DNA of 64,000 nucleotides, taken from NCBI GenBank assembly GCA_036373915.1, contig DASUUU010000044.1, positions 1 to 64,000 of the forward strand, given 5' to 3'. The notes under the pieces were generated by a model, which worked only from the letters and a program-made list of their open reading frames with translations, was not told the origin of the DNA and ran no database searches. The translations under genes and the position numbers were made by a program. This document shows, in pieces, positions 44,237-52,777 of this stretch. Each line of letters begins with the position of its first letter. Position 1 is the stretch's first letter. Source of the DNA: JASLBX01 sp036373915. Its GTDB lineage: Bacteria > Actinomycetota > Actinomycetes > Jiangellales > Jiangellaceae.

Positions 44237-45778
44237 TCAGCCTGAGTCACCGTGGCCCGGCGAATCCTGCTCTTCGAAGCGCGGCGGAACGCTGTCGCCT
44301 CTGCCGTCTGCGATCGCAGCGGGCGGATCGCCGTTGCCGACCTCTTCGTCGCCTCCCGGAGCGACCATCCACCGTTCGGGCACATCCACCCTTCTGGCCA
44401 GCCGTGCGCGACGTGCCTGAGCCTCGAGAATGTCTCGGGCCTGCAACTCGGGGCGGTGCCGGATGACAGCGTCGACTGGACCTGGGGTTGTGTCGACCGC
44501 CACGCTCGCGAGCTTCAGCCGGCGCTGGATCGGTCCCTGCGTGAGCCGCACACTCTGGGTCTTGGCATGCGGGACGATCATAAGAGACCGGTAGAACACA
44601 CCTTCTCGGGCGACGATGACCCGGTCGTCCGCACCGTACGCCAGCCGGAACCAACCGATCGGCCGAAGCCAGGCAGCCCGACGTGGTACCCGCTCGAGCG
44701 GCACGCTCGCTGGGTCCGCGCCGGGTAGCACCTGGCGGAGCACGCTTATCGCCTCGTGGTACGTCGCCACCGGCAGCAGCGTGGAGGTCTGCGGAGACGA
44801 CGAACTACCCGCGTAACCCGCGACGTCGACGTCGACCTTGACCCAGTCCTTGACTCGCCAGAGCAGCGGCTGGCGCAGCGCCACACCCTGGATCCGGCCG
44901 GGTGGGACGGTCTGCGACCGGGTGTCGAGCAGGCCCTTGCGGATCCGGAAGCCATCGGGCGATTCGGCCAGCGTGAAGCCGAAGTTGCGGCCTAGCTGGT
45001 ACCACAGCGCGGCACCGACCGCGAACAGGCCCGGAATGAAGCCGGACATGCCGGCAATCACGATCTGACCCGATCCGGTCGCCACGACGACCGCAATGGC
45101 GACGAACACGGCAACGCCGAACATGAACGCGCCGGACAGGACTGTCGAACCGATCAGCCGGTCCAGCTGAACCTCGTGCACCTGTCTTTCCGGCGCCTCG
45201 GGCGTGTCGGCGGCGATGCCGGCGCTGCGGGCGAGCAATTCGGCCCGCAGCCGGACGGCATCGTCGACGGAGAGATACGCCAACGGCGCCTCGGACTCAC
45301 CACCGCCGGCGACCTCCATCCGCAGTTCGGAGACCCCGAGCAGCCGCCCGGCGAGGGGGCGGACGATGTCGACCGCCTGGAGCCGGTCCATCCGCACCCG
45401 TCTGGACCGCCGCTGGAAGACGCCCGAGTCGATGCGCAGATCGTCGCCGTCGAATCCGTACCGAGTGAACCACCAGGACGCGAAGCCGAACCCGAACCCC
45501 AACACGGCCACGACGGGGATGATGACGGCGAACCGGCGTGGATCACCCGAGACGACAGCGTTCTGGCCGCCGAAGACTATGGCGGCGGCCAACCAGGCCC
45601 AGCCCCGGAGCAGCGGGGTTACCGGGTGAAGCCGACGAAAGTGCGCTGGTGTGCGATCCGCCGCCCCGCGCAGTCCCATGCCCTGCCGGTCCGCGTCGGG
45701 ACGGTCCGTTTCGGGACGGTCCGTTTCGGGACGCTCCAAGCCGGGCTGCGCCTCGCCGGGCTGCTCCTCGCCGTTCAC
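44237..45778 (-). CDS. PH-domain membrane protein (YdbT-like)
   Basis: A 513-residue protein with three bacterial PH (bPH2/DUF304) repeats alternating with hydrophobic helices: YGFDGDDLRIDSGVFQRRSRRV, FRIRKGLLDTRSQTVPPGRI and VIVAREGVFYRSLMIVPHAK each open a repeat. An N-terminal tail repeats PETDR. Homologues pair with a short YdbS-like partner, as here. B. subtilis YdbS and YdbT help resistance to sublancin; the general role is unknown. Confidence 0.88.
   Translation of the reverse strand: MNGEEQPGEAQPGLERPETDRPETDRPDADRQGMGLRGAADRTPAHFRRLHPVTPLLRGWAWLAAAIVFGGQNAVVSGDPRRFAVIIPVVAVLGFGFGFASWWFTRYGFDGDDLRIDSGVFQRRSRRVRMDRLQAVDIVRPLAGRLLGVSELRMEVAGGGESEAPLAYLSVDDAVRLRAELLARSAGIAADTPEAPERQVHEVQLDRLIGSTVLSGAFMFGVAVFVAIAVVVATGSGQIVIAGMSGFIPGLFAVGAALWYQLGRNFGFTLAESPDGFRIRKGLLDTRSQTVPPGRIQGVALRQPLLWRVKDWVKVDVDVAGYAGSSSSPQTSTLLPVATYHEAISVLRQVLPGADPASVPLERVPRRAAWLRPIGWFRLAYGADDRVIVAREGVFYRSLMIVPHAKTQSVRLTQGPIQRRLKLASVAVDTTPGPVDAVIRHRPELQARDILEAQARRARLARRVDVPERWMVAPGGDEEVGNGDPPAAIADGRGDSVPPRFEEQDSPGHGDSG
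45687..45735. repeat. Tandem repeat, 15-base unit, in PH-protein gene
   Basis: About three copies of a 15-base unit (CGGGACGGTCCGTTT and variants) encode the ERPETDRPETDRPDADR tail of the YdbT-like protein. Likely to vary in copy number between strains. Confidence 0.8.
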
Positions 45779-45826
45779 GACGCCGAGCGTAGCTCGCGGG
45801 TCGACCGAGGCTCTGTCACCCTTGGA

Positions 45827-46312
45827 TCAAAGCCCAGCCGCGCGGGCTTCGCCGAGCGCGGCGAGCCGGTCTCGGAGTCTGGCGGCCTCGTCGGGCGGCA
45901 GACCTGGGATCCGGGCGTCCGTTGCGGGTGAAGCAGTGTGCAGTTGGACCGTCGCGATGCCCACGCGCCGTTCGAGTGGCCCGGAGTTGACGTCGACGAA
46001 CTGCATCCGGCCGTACGGTACGACGCTCAGCTTCCTGAACAGCACGCCGTGTTTGACCAGTAGATCGTCGTCGCGTTCGGCATAGCCCCATGCCCGCCAG
46101 TTGCGCGGGATGAGCCATAGCCCCCAGATCAGCACGACTAGCGCGACAGCCAGCCCGACCGCCGCCAGCCACCAGACGAGCAACAGACCGGCGACCAGTG
46201 CTGCGAGACCGAACACGGCCACCCAGAACAGCAACACCGCGCGGCGCAACGTGACGAGCGCCTTGGACACCGGCTGCCATGCTTCACCGGGCGGAGCGAA
46301 CACCTGATCCAC
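45827..46312 (-). CDS. PH-domain membrane protein (YdbS-like)
   Basis: A 161-residue protein: two adjoining hydrophobic helices (VLLFWVAVFGLAALVAGLLL, AAVGLAVALVVLIWGLWLI) and one bPH2 domain (DLLVKHGVLFRKLSVVPYGRMQFVDV). It is the short partner of the adjacent three-repeat protein and is transcribed before it, 48 bases apart. Divergent from nuoD. Confidence 0.9.
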   Translation of the reverse strand: MDQVFAPPGEAWQPVSKALVTLRRAVLLFWVAVFGLAALVAGLLLVWWLAAVGLAVALVVLIWGLWLIPRNWRAWGYAERDDDLLVKHGVLFRKLSVVPYGRMQFVDVNSGPLERRVGIATVQLHTASPATDARIPGLPPDEAARLRDRLAALGEARAAGL

Positions 46313-46425
46313 ACCACGGAGCGTACGCGCCGCGGCTCACCGTTCCGCAGTGCCATGAGACCAGGGGGTGAACAAAAGGCTAAATGATCTTCGTTGCGCG
46401 CGCTGCAAATGGCAGACTCGGCACT

Positions 46426-47589
46426 GTGACGACCGAGACGACCGTGGGCATCGGGTCGGGGGCCGGCGAACTCGCCACCACCGACATGGTCCTCAACATC
46501 GGGCCACAGCACCCGGCGACGCATGGCGTCCTTCGACTCAAGCTCACTTTGGACGGCGAGCGCATCCTCGAGTGCGAGCCGATCATCGGCTATATGCATC
46601 GGGGCGCCGAGAAGCTCTTCGAGGTTCGCGACTACCGGCAGATCATTGTGCTGGCCAACCGGCACGACTGGCTCTCGGCGTTCGCCAACGAGCTCGGTGT
46701 CGTTCTCGCCGCCGAACGCATGCTCGGCATGGACGTCCCTGTCCGGGCCGTGTGGGCGCGCACCTTGCTCGCCGAACTCAACCGGGTACTGAACCACCTG
46801 ATGTTCCTCGGCTCCTATCCCCTCGAGGTGGGTGCGATCACACCGATCTTCTACGCGTTCCGCGAGCGGGAGACCCTGCAACAGGTCATGGAGGAGATCT
46901 CCGGCGGCCGGATGCACTACATGTTCAACCGAGTCGGCGGCCTGAAGGAGGATCTGCCGGCCGGTTGGCTCGACCGGGCCGCCGACGCCGTCGCCGGTGT
47001 GCGCCGGCGGCTTCCGGCGATGCGCGACATGATCCTCGGTAACGAGATCTTCATCGCTCGCACGCGGGGGGTGGGAGTGCTCGACGCCGAGACGGTTCAC
47101 GCCTACGGGGTATCCGGGCCGCTCGCCCGCGCGTCCGGGGTGGACGTCGACCTGCGCCGGGACGAACCGTACCTGGCCTACGGCGAACTGTTCCGCGACG
47201 GCGGGCCCGGGCGGGTGGTGACCCGGCAGGACGGCGACTGCTACGCCAGGTTCGAGGTGCTCGCCGAGCAGGTGTCCGTGTCGCTGGAACTGGCCGACCG
47301 GTGCATCGATCAGTTGCGCTCGTTGCCGCGCGGGCCGATCAACGTCAAGCTGCCCAAGGTCCTCAAGGTCCCGGAAGGCCACACCTACGCCTGGACCGAG
47401 AACCCCCTGGGGCTCAACGGCTACTACCTCGTCTCGCACGGCGAGAAGACGCCGTGGCGGCTCAAGCTCCGGTCGGCGTCGTTCAACAACATCGCCATGC
47501 TTCCGGAGTTGCTGCGCGGCTGCCTGATCGCCGACATGGTGGCCATTCTGGGTTCGACCTTCTTCGTCGTCGGCGACATCGACAAGTAG
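46426..47589 (+). CDS. nuoD: NADH-quinone oxidoreductase subunit D, stand-alone (NuoD2-like)
   Basis: A 387-residue complex I 49-kDa-type subunit, shorter than main-operon NuoD (about 440) but complete from LNIGPQHPATHGVLRL to the C-terminal VVGDIDK. The arginine in GYMHRGAEKL (Arg59) corresponds to the NDUFS2 residue methylated by NDUFAF7. No other nuo gene is present, so it may replace NuoD under some condition or join a different hydrogenase-like complex. The GTG start has no clear ribosome site and may be leaderless. Confidence 0.92.
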   Translation: MTTETTVGIGSGAGELATTDMVLNIGPQHPATHGVLRLKLTLDGERILECEPIIGYMHRGAEKLFEVRDYRQIIVLANRHDWLSAFANELGVVLAAERMLGMDVPVRAVWARTLLAELNRVLNHLMFLGSYPLEVGAITPIFYAFRERETLQQVMEEISGGRMHYMFNRVGGLKEDLPAGWLDRAADAVAGVRRRLPAMRDMILGNEIFIARTRGVGVLDAETVHAYGVSGPLARASGVDVDLRRDEPYLAYGELFRDGGPGRVVTRQDGDCYARFEVLAEQVSVSLELADRCIDQLRSLPRGPINVKLPKVLKVPEGHTYAWTENPLGLNGYYLVSHGEKTPWRLKLRSASFNNIAMLPELLRGCLIADMVAILGSTFFVVGDIDK

Positions 47590-47604
47590 GGCTGCGATCG
47601 CCCT

Positions 47605-47653
47605 TGATCACGAATGCTCTGTGACCGGATCGGGCTACAACCCTTCGTGATCA
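47605..47653. terminator. Inverted repeat between nuoD and DUF1684 gene
   Basis: TGATCACGAA (47605-47614) and TTCGTGATCA (47644-47653) are perfect arms around 29 bases. It lies between convergent genes; the right arm contains the DUF1684 stop. The TGATCA ends link it to the other palindromes in the window. Confidence 0.65.
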
Positions 47654-48286
47654 CGAGCCTGGACCGACCAGCTCACCCGCGTCGACCTCGACCGGCACCG
47701 TGTTGGCCGCCGTCGCGAGTGGGCACGTCCAAGCCGGCGAGTACGCGCAGGACGGGTTGTAGGCGAAGTTGAGGTCGACGACCAACTCGCCGTCACGCAC
47801 GTCCCCGCCCAGGTCGGCGCCCTTGACGGTGTCGATCAGATAGCGACCTCCGCCGTACGACCTCGCCGGGGCCGAGGCGTCCTTGATCGGTACGAAGATG
47901 CCCCCACCGTACGAGTCGAGCCACCACACCGCCAGGTCTCCCACACCGGGCACGTGGAGCGCGCCGGCCAGTTCGAACGGCACCAGGCCGTCGGTCGCGG
48001 TGTCGACCTCCCACCGCTGCGGTGGTACGTCGGTGTCCACGGCCAGCGTGAACCGCAATGCGGGATCGTATGGCGCGTAGTTCAGTCCGCCGAATCGGTT
48101 CCGCTCACGGGCCGGGATCGGTGATGCCGGATGCGAGGCGAACAGCTCGTCGCGTGCCGCGCGCCAGTGCTCGTGCGCGGCACATGGATCGCCGTTCGCC
48201 CGCGCCTCGGCGTAGATGGCGTGGACCCGGCGACGCCAGTCGAGTACCCCGAGTGGCGTCGCCAGCGCACCACCGGGCTCGCTCAG
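47651..48286 (-). CDS. DUF1684 family protein, probable CTG start
   Basis: A 211-residue protein with the DUF1684 C-terminal signature (LNFAYNPSCAYSPAWTCPLA) and an intact N-terminal half (DWRRRVHAIYAEARANGD; NRFGGLNYAPYDPALRFTL). The only in-frame ATG, GTG or TTG is deep inside (TTG 48058). A CTG at 48286 overlaps the upstream stop as CTGA, is preceded by AGGG at six bases, and would give MSEPGGALATPLG. Function of the family is unknown. It ends the importer operon. Confidence 0.82.
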   Translation of the reverse strand: MSEPGGALATPLGVLDWRRRVHAIYAEARANGDPCAAHEHWRAARDELFASHPASPIPARERNRFGGLNYAPYDPALRFTLAVDTDVPPQRWEVDTATDGLVPFELAGALHVPGVGDLAVWWLDSYGGGIFVPIKDASAPARSYGGGRYLIDTVKGADLGGDVRDGELVVDLNFAYNPSCAYSPAWTCPLATAANTVPVEVDAGELVGPGS

Positions 48287-49272
48287 AGCAAGCCCTGCTG
48301 TTCCAGATAGTCGCGGGCCACATCTTCGGCCAGCTCACGATCACGGTCGACCCGCGCGTTGAGCTCCGCGAGGTCCTCCGTAGTCAGCACGTCGGCCAGT
48401 TGGTTGAGCGCGTTGGCGACGGCCTCGTCGCCGGCGGAATCGGCGTTGACGACCGGTACCAGGTTGTCGGCCTGCTGCAACCCCTGGTCGTCTTCGAGCA
48501 GGACGAGCCCGAGGTCCTCGAGAGTTCCGTCAGTCGTCGCCACTAGACCCAGGTCGGCGTCGCCGTTGGCGACGGCCTCCTTCGTCTGCGGGCTGCTGAA
48601 GCCGAGTGGTAGCACTTCGGTGATGTCCAACCCGTAGGTCTGCTCAAGGCCGGGCTGGCAGAACGGCCGGTCGGGGCATTCTTCGACGGCCGCCAGCACG
48701 ATCGGCTCGCCGAGGGCGCCCAGGTCGGAGAGCGTCGATACGCCGTTGGCATCGGCGAACTCCTGCGACACGGCAAAGCCGTTCTGGTCGGCCGCCTGGG
48801 CCGGCTCGAGCACAAGCAGCCCCCGCTCCTCGGCCAACGGTCGCATCGCGTCGACCGTCTCAGCGGCGTCATTCGTCGCGACCGGCGACTCGGACGGCGC
48901 GTCGGGACCGTTGATCACCGTGTTGAGGTACTCGGCCATCGTGGCGGCGTACTCGGGAACGACGTCGATCTCGCCCGCCTCCAGCGCCTGGGCGTAGATC
49001 TCGCGGTTGTCCGCGGTCTGGATGTCGACCGTGTAGCCGGCATCCTCCAGCAGGAGCCGGTACATCTCCTGCATGATGTTCATCTCAGTGAAGTTGGCGC
49101 CGCCCACGGTAAGCGAACCCGAGCCAGCCGCAGCGTCCTCTGTGCTGTCGGTGCTGTCGGTGCTGTCGGTGCCACCGGTGCCGTCGCCTCCGTCATCGTC
49201 TCCACAGCCCGACAGGGCCAGAGACAGCCCGACCGCCGCCCCTGCTATGGCAAGAATGCGTCGTCTGTACAT
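48283..49272 (-). CDS. Glycine betaine/choline-type substrate-binding lipoprotein
   Basis: A 329-residue OpuBC/ProX-like solute receptor. MYRRRILAIAGAAVGLSLAL with LSGC is a lipoprotein signal peptide. A Gly/Asp/Ser/Thr linker with a TDS repeat follows, then the type II binding fold (VGGANFTEMNIMQEMYRLLLE; PEYAATMAEYLN). It delivers an osmolyte or related quaternary amine to the two permeases encoded just upstream. ATG 49272 gives the proper signal peptide. Confidence 0.93.
   Translation of the reverse strand: MYRRRILAIAGAAVGLSLALSGCGDDDGGDGTGGTDSTDSTDSTEDAAAGSGSLTVGGANFTEMNIMQEMYRLLLEDAGYTVDIQTADNREIYAQALEAGEIDVVPEYAATMAEYLNTVINGPDAPSESPVATNDAAETVDAMRPLAEERGLLVLEPAQAADQNGFAVSQEFADANGVSTLSDLGALGEPIVLAAVEECPDRPFCQPGLEQTYGLDITEVLPLGFSSPQTKEAVANGDADLGLVATTDGTLEDLGLVLLEDDQGLQQADNLVPVVNADSAGDEAVANALNQLADVLTTEDLAELNARVDRDRELAEDVARDYLEQQGLL
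49142..49168. repeat. 9-base tandem repeat in lipoprotein linker
   Basis: Three perfect copies of GTGCTGTCG encode the STDSTDSTD linker between the lipid anchor and the binding domain. Prone to copy-number change. Confidence 0.85.
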
Positions 49273-49420
49273 GACCTGCGAAACCGCCCTTCCAGCGTCC
49301 GCCTTCTGTGTCCCGTGGTGGCCGGTTGCCGCCACGCGTGTCCGGCGGGCGCCACAGCGTGCCGCCCGCATCCACCCGTAGTTAACTACGTGCCGCCGAC
49401 AATCCTTTCCGTTACGCCGG

Positions 49421-50134
49421 TCACGCTTGGATTACGGGCGACCTTTCCCCTGCCGACGGGACGCCGGTCGACCGGGCCGCCCGCAGCGGGTCGACGCGCC
49501 GCTGGAGCAGTTCCATGAGACCCTCGATTGCCAACGCCAACACAGCGACAAGAATGGCTCCAGCCACCATCTGCGGGTAGTCGCGTCGGCCGAACCCTGC
49601 GGTGATGATGCGGCCCAACCCCGGCCCCGCCACGAGAGCGGCGATAGTAGCCGTCGCGACGACCTGCACGGTCGCCAGCCGGATGCCGTTCATGATCAGC
49701 GGGACGGCCAGCGGCGCCTCGACCCTTCGCAACAGCTGAATGCCACTCATTCCCATGCCGCGGGCCGCCTCGACGGCATCCCGATCGACCTCTCGCATCC
49801 CTACGTAGGTATTGGTCAGAACCGGCGGCACGGCGAATGCCACCAGCGCGAGGATCGTCGCCCAGATCGACAATCCGACGGGGCTGAGGACCAGCAGCAC
49901 CAGGATAGCCAGCGTCGGCACCGCGCGGCCGACGTTGCTGATGTTGATCGCCAACGTGCCGCCCCGGCCGAGGTGCCCGAGCCACAGCCCAACCGGCAGC
50001 GCTACCGCGCAGGCGATCGCCATCGAGATGGCGGTCAGCCACAGGTGCTCGAAGAGGCGGCCCGGCACACCGGCCGAGCCCTCCCAGTTGGCTCCGTCGG
50101 CCAGCCAGCCGAACGCGTCGAACAGCAGGTCCAT
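49421..50134 (-). CDS. Glycine betaine-type ABC importer permease
   Basis: A 237-residue OpuBB/ProW-like permease with about five helices and the BPD-type EAA loop (VEAARGMGMSGIQLLRRVEAPLAVPLIMNG region). The TAATG overlap with the upstream permease stop sets ATG 50134; the long upstream open frame is a shadow. It lies 148 bases before the lipoprotein gene. Confidence 0.92.
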   Translation of the reverse strand: MDLLFDAFGWLADGANWEGSAGVPGRLFEHLWLTAISMAIACAVALPVGLWLGHLGRGGTLAINISNVGRAVPTLAILVLLVLSPVGLSIWATILALVAFAVPPVLTNTYVGMREVDRDAVEAARGMGMSGIQLLRRVEAPLAVPLIMNGIRLATVQVVATATIAALVAGPGLGRIITAGFGRRDYPQMVAGAILVAVLALAIEGLMELLQRRVDPLRAARSTGVPSAGERSPVIQA

Positions 50135-50850
50135 TACGCCGCGACCCTCCGCCATGGCGTTATCAACCGCTCGATGCCCACGAGCAGCAGGTCGGCGATG
50201 ACGGCGAGTACCACGCACAGCACCGACGCCGTCAACACCTGGGCGCGAAAGTTGCTCTGAAACCCTTGGAAGATCAGGTTGCCGAGCCCGCCGTGTCCCA
50301 CGATGACCCCCACCGTGGTCAGCGCCACTGTCGAGACGGCCGCCACCCGCAACGCCGCGAAGACGGTCGGCAACGCCATCGGCAGTTCGACCTGCCAAAG
50401 CAGCCGCCGGCGGCCGTATCCCATGCCAAGAGCCGACTCCTTGACGTCGGCCGACACTGCATCGAGACCAGCCAGGATGCCACGGGTGAGGATGGTCAGC
50501 GAGTAGAGCACCAGTCCGATGATCACAGTCGTGGACGACAACCCGCCCCACAGCACAAGACCTGGGATGAGCAGCAACGGGAAGAGCGCCAACGACGGGA
50601 TGGTGTACAACCCGGTCGACATGCCCAGAACCAACCCGCGCAACCTGGGACGCCGCCGGGCCAACAGCGCCAGGCCGAAGGCCACGACGAATCCGAACAC
50701 CAGCGACACCACAGTGATGTAGACGTGCTCCTGCAACGCCTCCAGGATCTGTTCTGACCTCGTCCGGACGTACTCGGGGCAGATCCAGTCGTTGCGCCGG
50801 AGGCAGTCCTGCGAGAATGTGACCGCATGAGCGCCGGCGCCGAGAGCCAT
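50134..50850 (-). CDS. Glycine betaine-type ABC importer permease
   Basis: A 238-residue OpuB/ProW-like permease (VYITVVSLVFGFVVAFGLAL; ADVKESALGMGYGRRRLLWQ is the EAA loop; LTTVGVIVGHGGLGNLIFQG). ATG 50850 is the only reasonable start; the frame runs on antisense to the ATPase gene. The start codon is 24 bases from that of the divergent ATPase, so promoters must overlap the coding ends. Confidence 0.88.
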   Translation of the reverse strand: MALGAGAHAVTFSQDCLRRNDWICPEYVRTRSEQILEALQEHVYITVVSLVFGFVVAFGLALLARRRPRLRGLVLGMSTGLYTIPSLALFPLLLIPGLVLWGGLSSTTVIIGLVLYSLTILTRGILAGLDAVSADVKESALGMGYGRRRLLWQVELPMALPTVFAALRVAAVSTVALTTVGVIVGHGGLGNLIFQGFQSNFRAQVLTASVLCVVLAVIADLLLVGIERLITPWRRVAA

Positions 50851-50874
50851 TCCCAGGACGTTACAGGAGACGTG

Positions 50875-52029
50875 ATGATCCGACTGGATCGAGTCTCCAA
50901 GCAGTATCCGGACGGAACGGTTGCCGTCCGCGAGCTGACCCTCGACGTTCGCAGCGGCGAGATCGTCACGCTCGTCGGCCCGTCCGGATGTGGCAAGACC
51001 ACGACGATGAAGATGGTCAACCGCCTGATCGAGCCGACGTCCGGACGCATCTTCATCGGCGGGCGGGACGTCACCGACGCCGACCCTGTTGAGCTGCGCC
51101 GCGGCATCGGCTACGTCATCCAGAACGTCGGGCTGTTCCCGCACCGCACCATCGAGCAGAACATCGCCACTGTTCCAGAACTGCTCGGCTGGACCAAGTC
51201 GCGCCGCAGGGAACGAGCCGTCGAGCTGATGAACCTCGTCGGGCTCGACCCGGCATTGCATGGCCCGCGTTACCCGCACGAGCTCTCCGGCGGGCAGCGG
51301 CAGCGAGTCGGGGTCGCCAGGGCCCTCGCCGCCGACCCTCCCGTGCTGCTCATGGACGAGCCGTTCAGCGCGGTCGATCCCATCGTGCGTGCCCAGCTGC
51401 AGGACGAGTTCCTGAGACTTCAGGACGAGGTACGCAAGACGATCCTGTTCGTCACGCACGACATCGAAGAAGCCGTCCGGCTCGGCGACCGGACGGCGGT
51501 GTTCGCCCAGGGTGGCCACCTCGAGCAGTTCGACACACCGGCCGCCATCCTCGGCTCGCCTGCCACCGACTTCGTGGCCGAGTTCGTCGGAGCCGACCGC
51601 GGGCTGAAGCGGTTGTCGGTGACCCCGGTCACCGAGGACGATCTCGAACACCCGCCCGTTGTCCGTCTGGACGACGATGTTCGCTCAGCCATGGCGACGA
51701 TGGGAACGTCCCGGTGGGCGGTCGTGCTGGACGCGGACGGCGGGCTTGCCGGCTGGATCGGCCGTGACATGGCGAGCGGCGGCGGTACGGTGCATGATCA
51801 CGCCCGGCGAATGGAGGCCTGGGTCGAGCTCGACGACTCACTCAAGGTCGCCTTCGGCGAGATGCTGCAGTGGAATGCCGGCTGGGTCGCCGTGCTCGAC
51901 AAGAACTCGCGATACCTCGGCGTACTGACGCCATCAACGCTGCATGCCGCGCTGCGCCGGTCGATCGAGGCGGACGCCCAACAGGTCGACGCCAGCGACG
52001 TCGAACTCGAGACGGTGCAAGACGCCTAA
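50875..52029 (+). CDS. Glycine betaine-type ABC importer ATPase
   Basis: A 384-residue OpuCA/ProV-like ATPase: Walker A GPSGCGKTT, Q-loop YVIQNVGLFPHRTI, signature ELSGGQRQR, Walker B VLLMDEPFSAVD, switch His in FVTHDIEEA. The C-terminal 140 residues hold two degenerate CBS repeats (RSAMATMGTSRWAVVLDADG; AVLDKNSRYLGVLTPS), the ionic-strength sensor in OpuA. ATG 50875 follows AGGAGA; GTG 50827 is also in frame. Unlike its permease partners it is on the plus strand. Confidence 0.94.
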   Translation: MIRLDRVSKQYPDGTVAVRELTLDVRSGEIVTLVGPSGCGKTTTMKMVNRLIEPTSGRIFIGGRDVTDADPVELRRGIGYVIQNVGLFPHRTIEQNIATVPELLGWTKSRRRERAVELMNLVGLDPALHGPRYPHELSGGQRQRVGVARALAADPPVLLMDEPFSAVDPIVRAQLQDEFLRLQDEVRKTILFVTHDIEEAVRLGDRTAVFAQGGHLEQFDTPAAILGSPATDFVAEFVGADRGLKRLSVTPVTEDDLEHPPVVRLDDDVRSAMATMGTSRWAVVLDADGGLAGWIGRDMASGGGTVHDHARRMEAWVELDDSLKVAFGEMLQWNAGWVAVLDKNSRYLGVLTPSTLHAALRRSIEADAQQVDASDVELETVQDA

Positions 52030-52073
52030 CACCAACTCGCGGCGATCGTCGGCGGAGCGCCCTGCACATGGTC

Positions 52074-52090
52074 GGACGGGAGATCCGTCC
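52074..52090 (+). terminator. Hairpin after importer ATPase gene
   Basis: GGACGG (52074-52079) and CCGTCC (52085-52090) with a five-base loop, 45 bases past the ATPase stop and 15 before the end of a convergent gene. Short but well placed. Confidence 0.5.
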
Positions 52091-52104
52091 ATGATCAACC
52101 CCGG

Positions 52105-52692
52105 CTAGGCGGTGCGGCGCTCCTCATCCTCGTCGTCGTTGCGGTTCTCACGCGGGGTCAGAAGTTCTTCGTCGTCGTCGGCCCGAGCATCCCACGCGAT
52201 AAGGTCGACCACCGTCGGCGCCTCCGCGAGATCGGGCCACAGCTCGGTCCACTCGGCATTGTCCGCCAACCGCACCAGATCGGCGCCCGGCTTGCCTGTG
52301 GCGTGGTCCTGGCTGAGCTTGGCCGAGGCCAGCTCACCCTCCAGCCAATCGACCCGGTGCCGCAACAAGCCGATCCGGCTGGACGCAGCGTCCAGCAGTG
52401 CGACGAGATGTTCGGTGAAAGCCCGATGCTCACCCGCATAACGCGCGTGCTCGGCTGCGTAGTCGGCCGCGATTCGGGCGCGGGCGGCCGCCACGTCCGC
52501 TCGACGCCGCCTGTCGACACGGAACACGAGGACAGATACGACCGTGGTCGACACCGCCGCAGCGGCGGCTGCGGGCAGTGACCATCGGCCGTCCATGAGG
52601 GCCACCGCGACCGCTGCGAATGCCAGCACGGGCGCCAGCTTGGCCACCAACCGAACCGAGCCAAGACGGCTGCGACGGCGCACGCTTCTCAT
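52105..52692 (-). CDS. Membrane-anchored coiled-coil protein
   Basis: A 195-residue protein: basic N-terminus, two short hydrophobic helices (LVAKLAPVLAFAAVAVALM; AAAAAAVSTTVVSVLVF), an Ala/Arg/Glu-rich helical segment likely to form a coiled coil (residues 60-125) and a very acidic C-terminus ending DDEDEERRTA. No family recognised. It is the last gene of the folate cluster, 85 bases after the DUF3180 gene. Confidence 0.8.
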   Translation of the reverse strand: MRSVRRRSRLGSVRLVAKLAPVLAFAAVAVALMDGRWSLPAAAAAAVSTTVVSVLVFRVDRRRRADVAAARARIAADYAAEHARYAGEHRAFTEHLVALLDAASSRIGLLRHRVDWLEGELASAKLSQDHATGKPGADLVRLADNAEWTELWPDLAEAPTVVDLIAWDARADDDEELLTPRENRNDDEDEERRTA

Positions 52693-52777
52693 GGCCCAGA
52701 ACGGTACCGGTGTCCGGCGCGTGTTCTGGTCGCCACACGCCGACGAGCCGCCAACTCTTGTGACACGCCTGCACCGG

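Noticed and set aside
50551..51651. Long N-terminal extensions of the two importer permeases in open frames
   Set aside because: They run antisense to the ATPase gene or through the other permease and lack hydrophobic or conserved sequence; starts at 50134 and 50850 fit family length.
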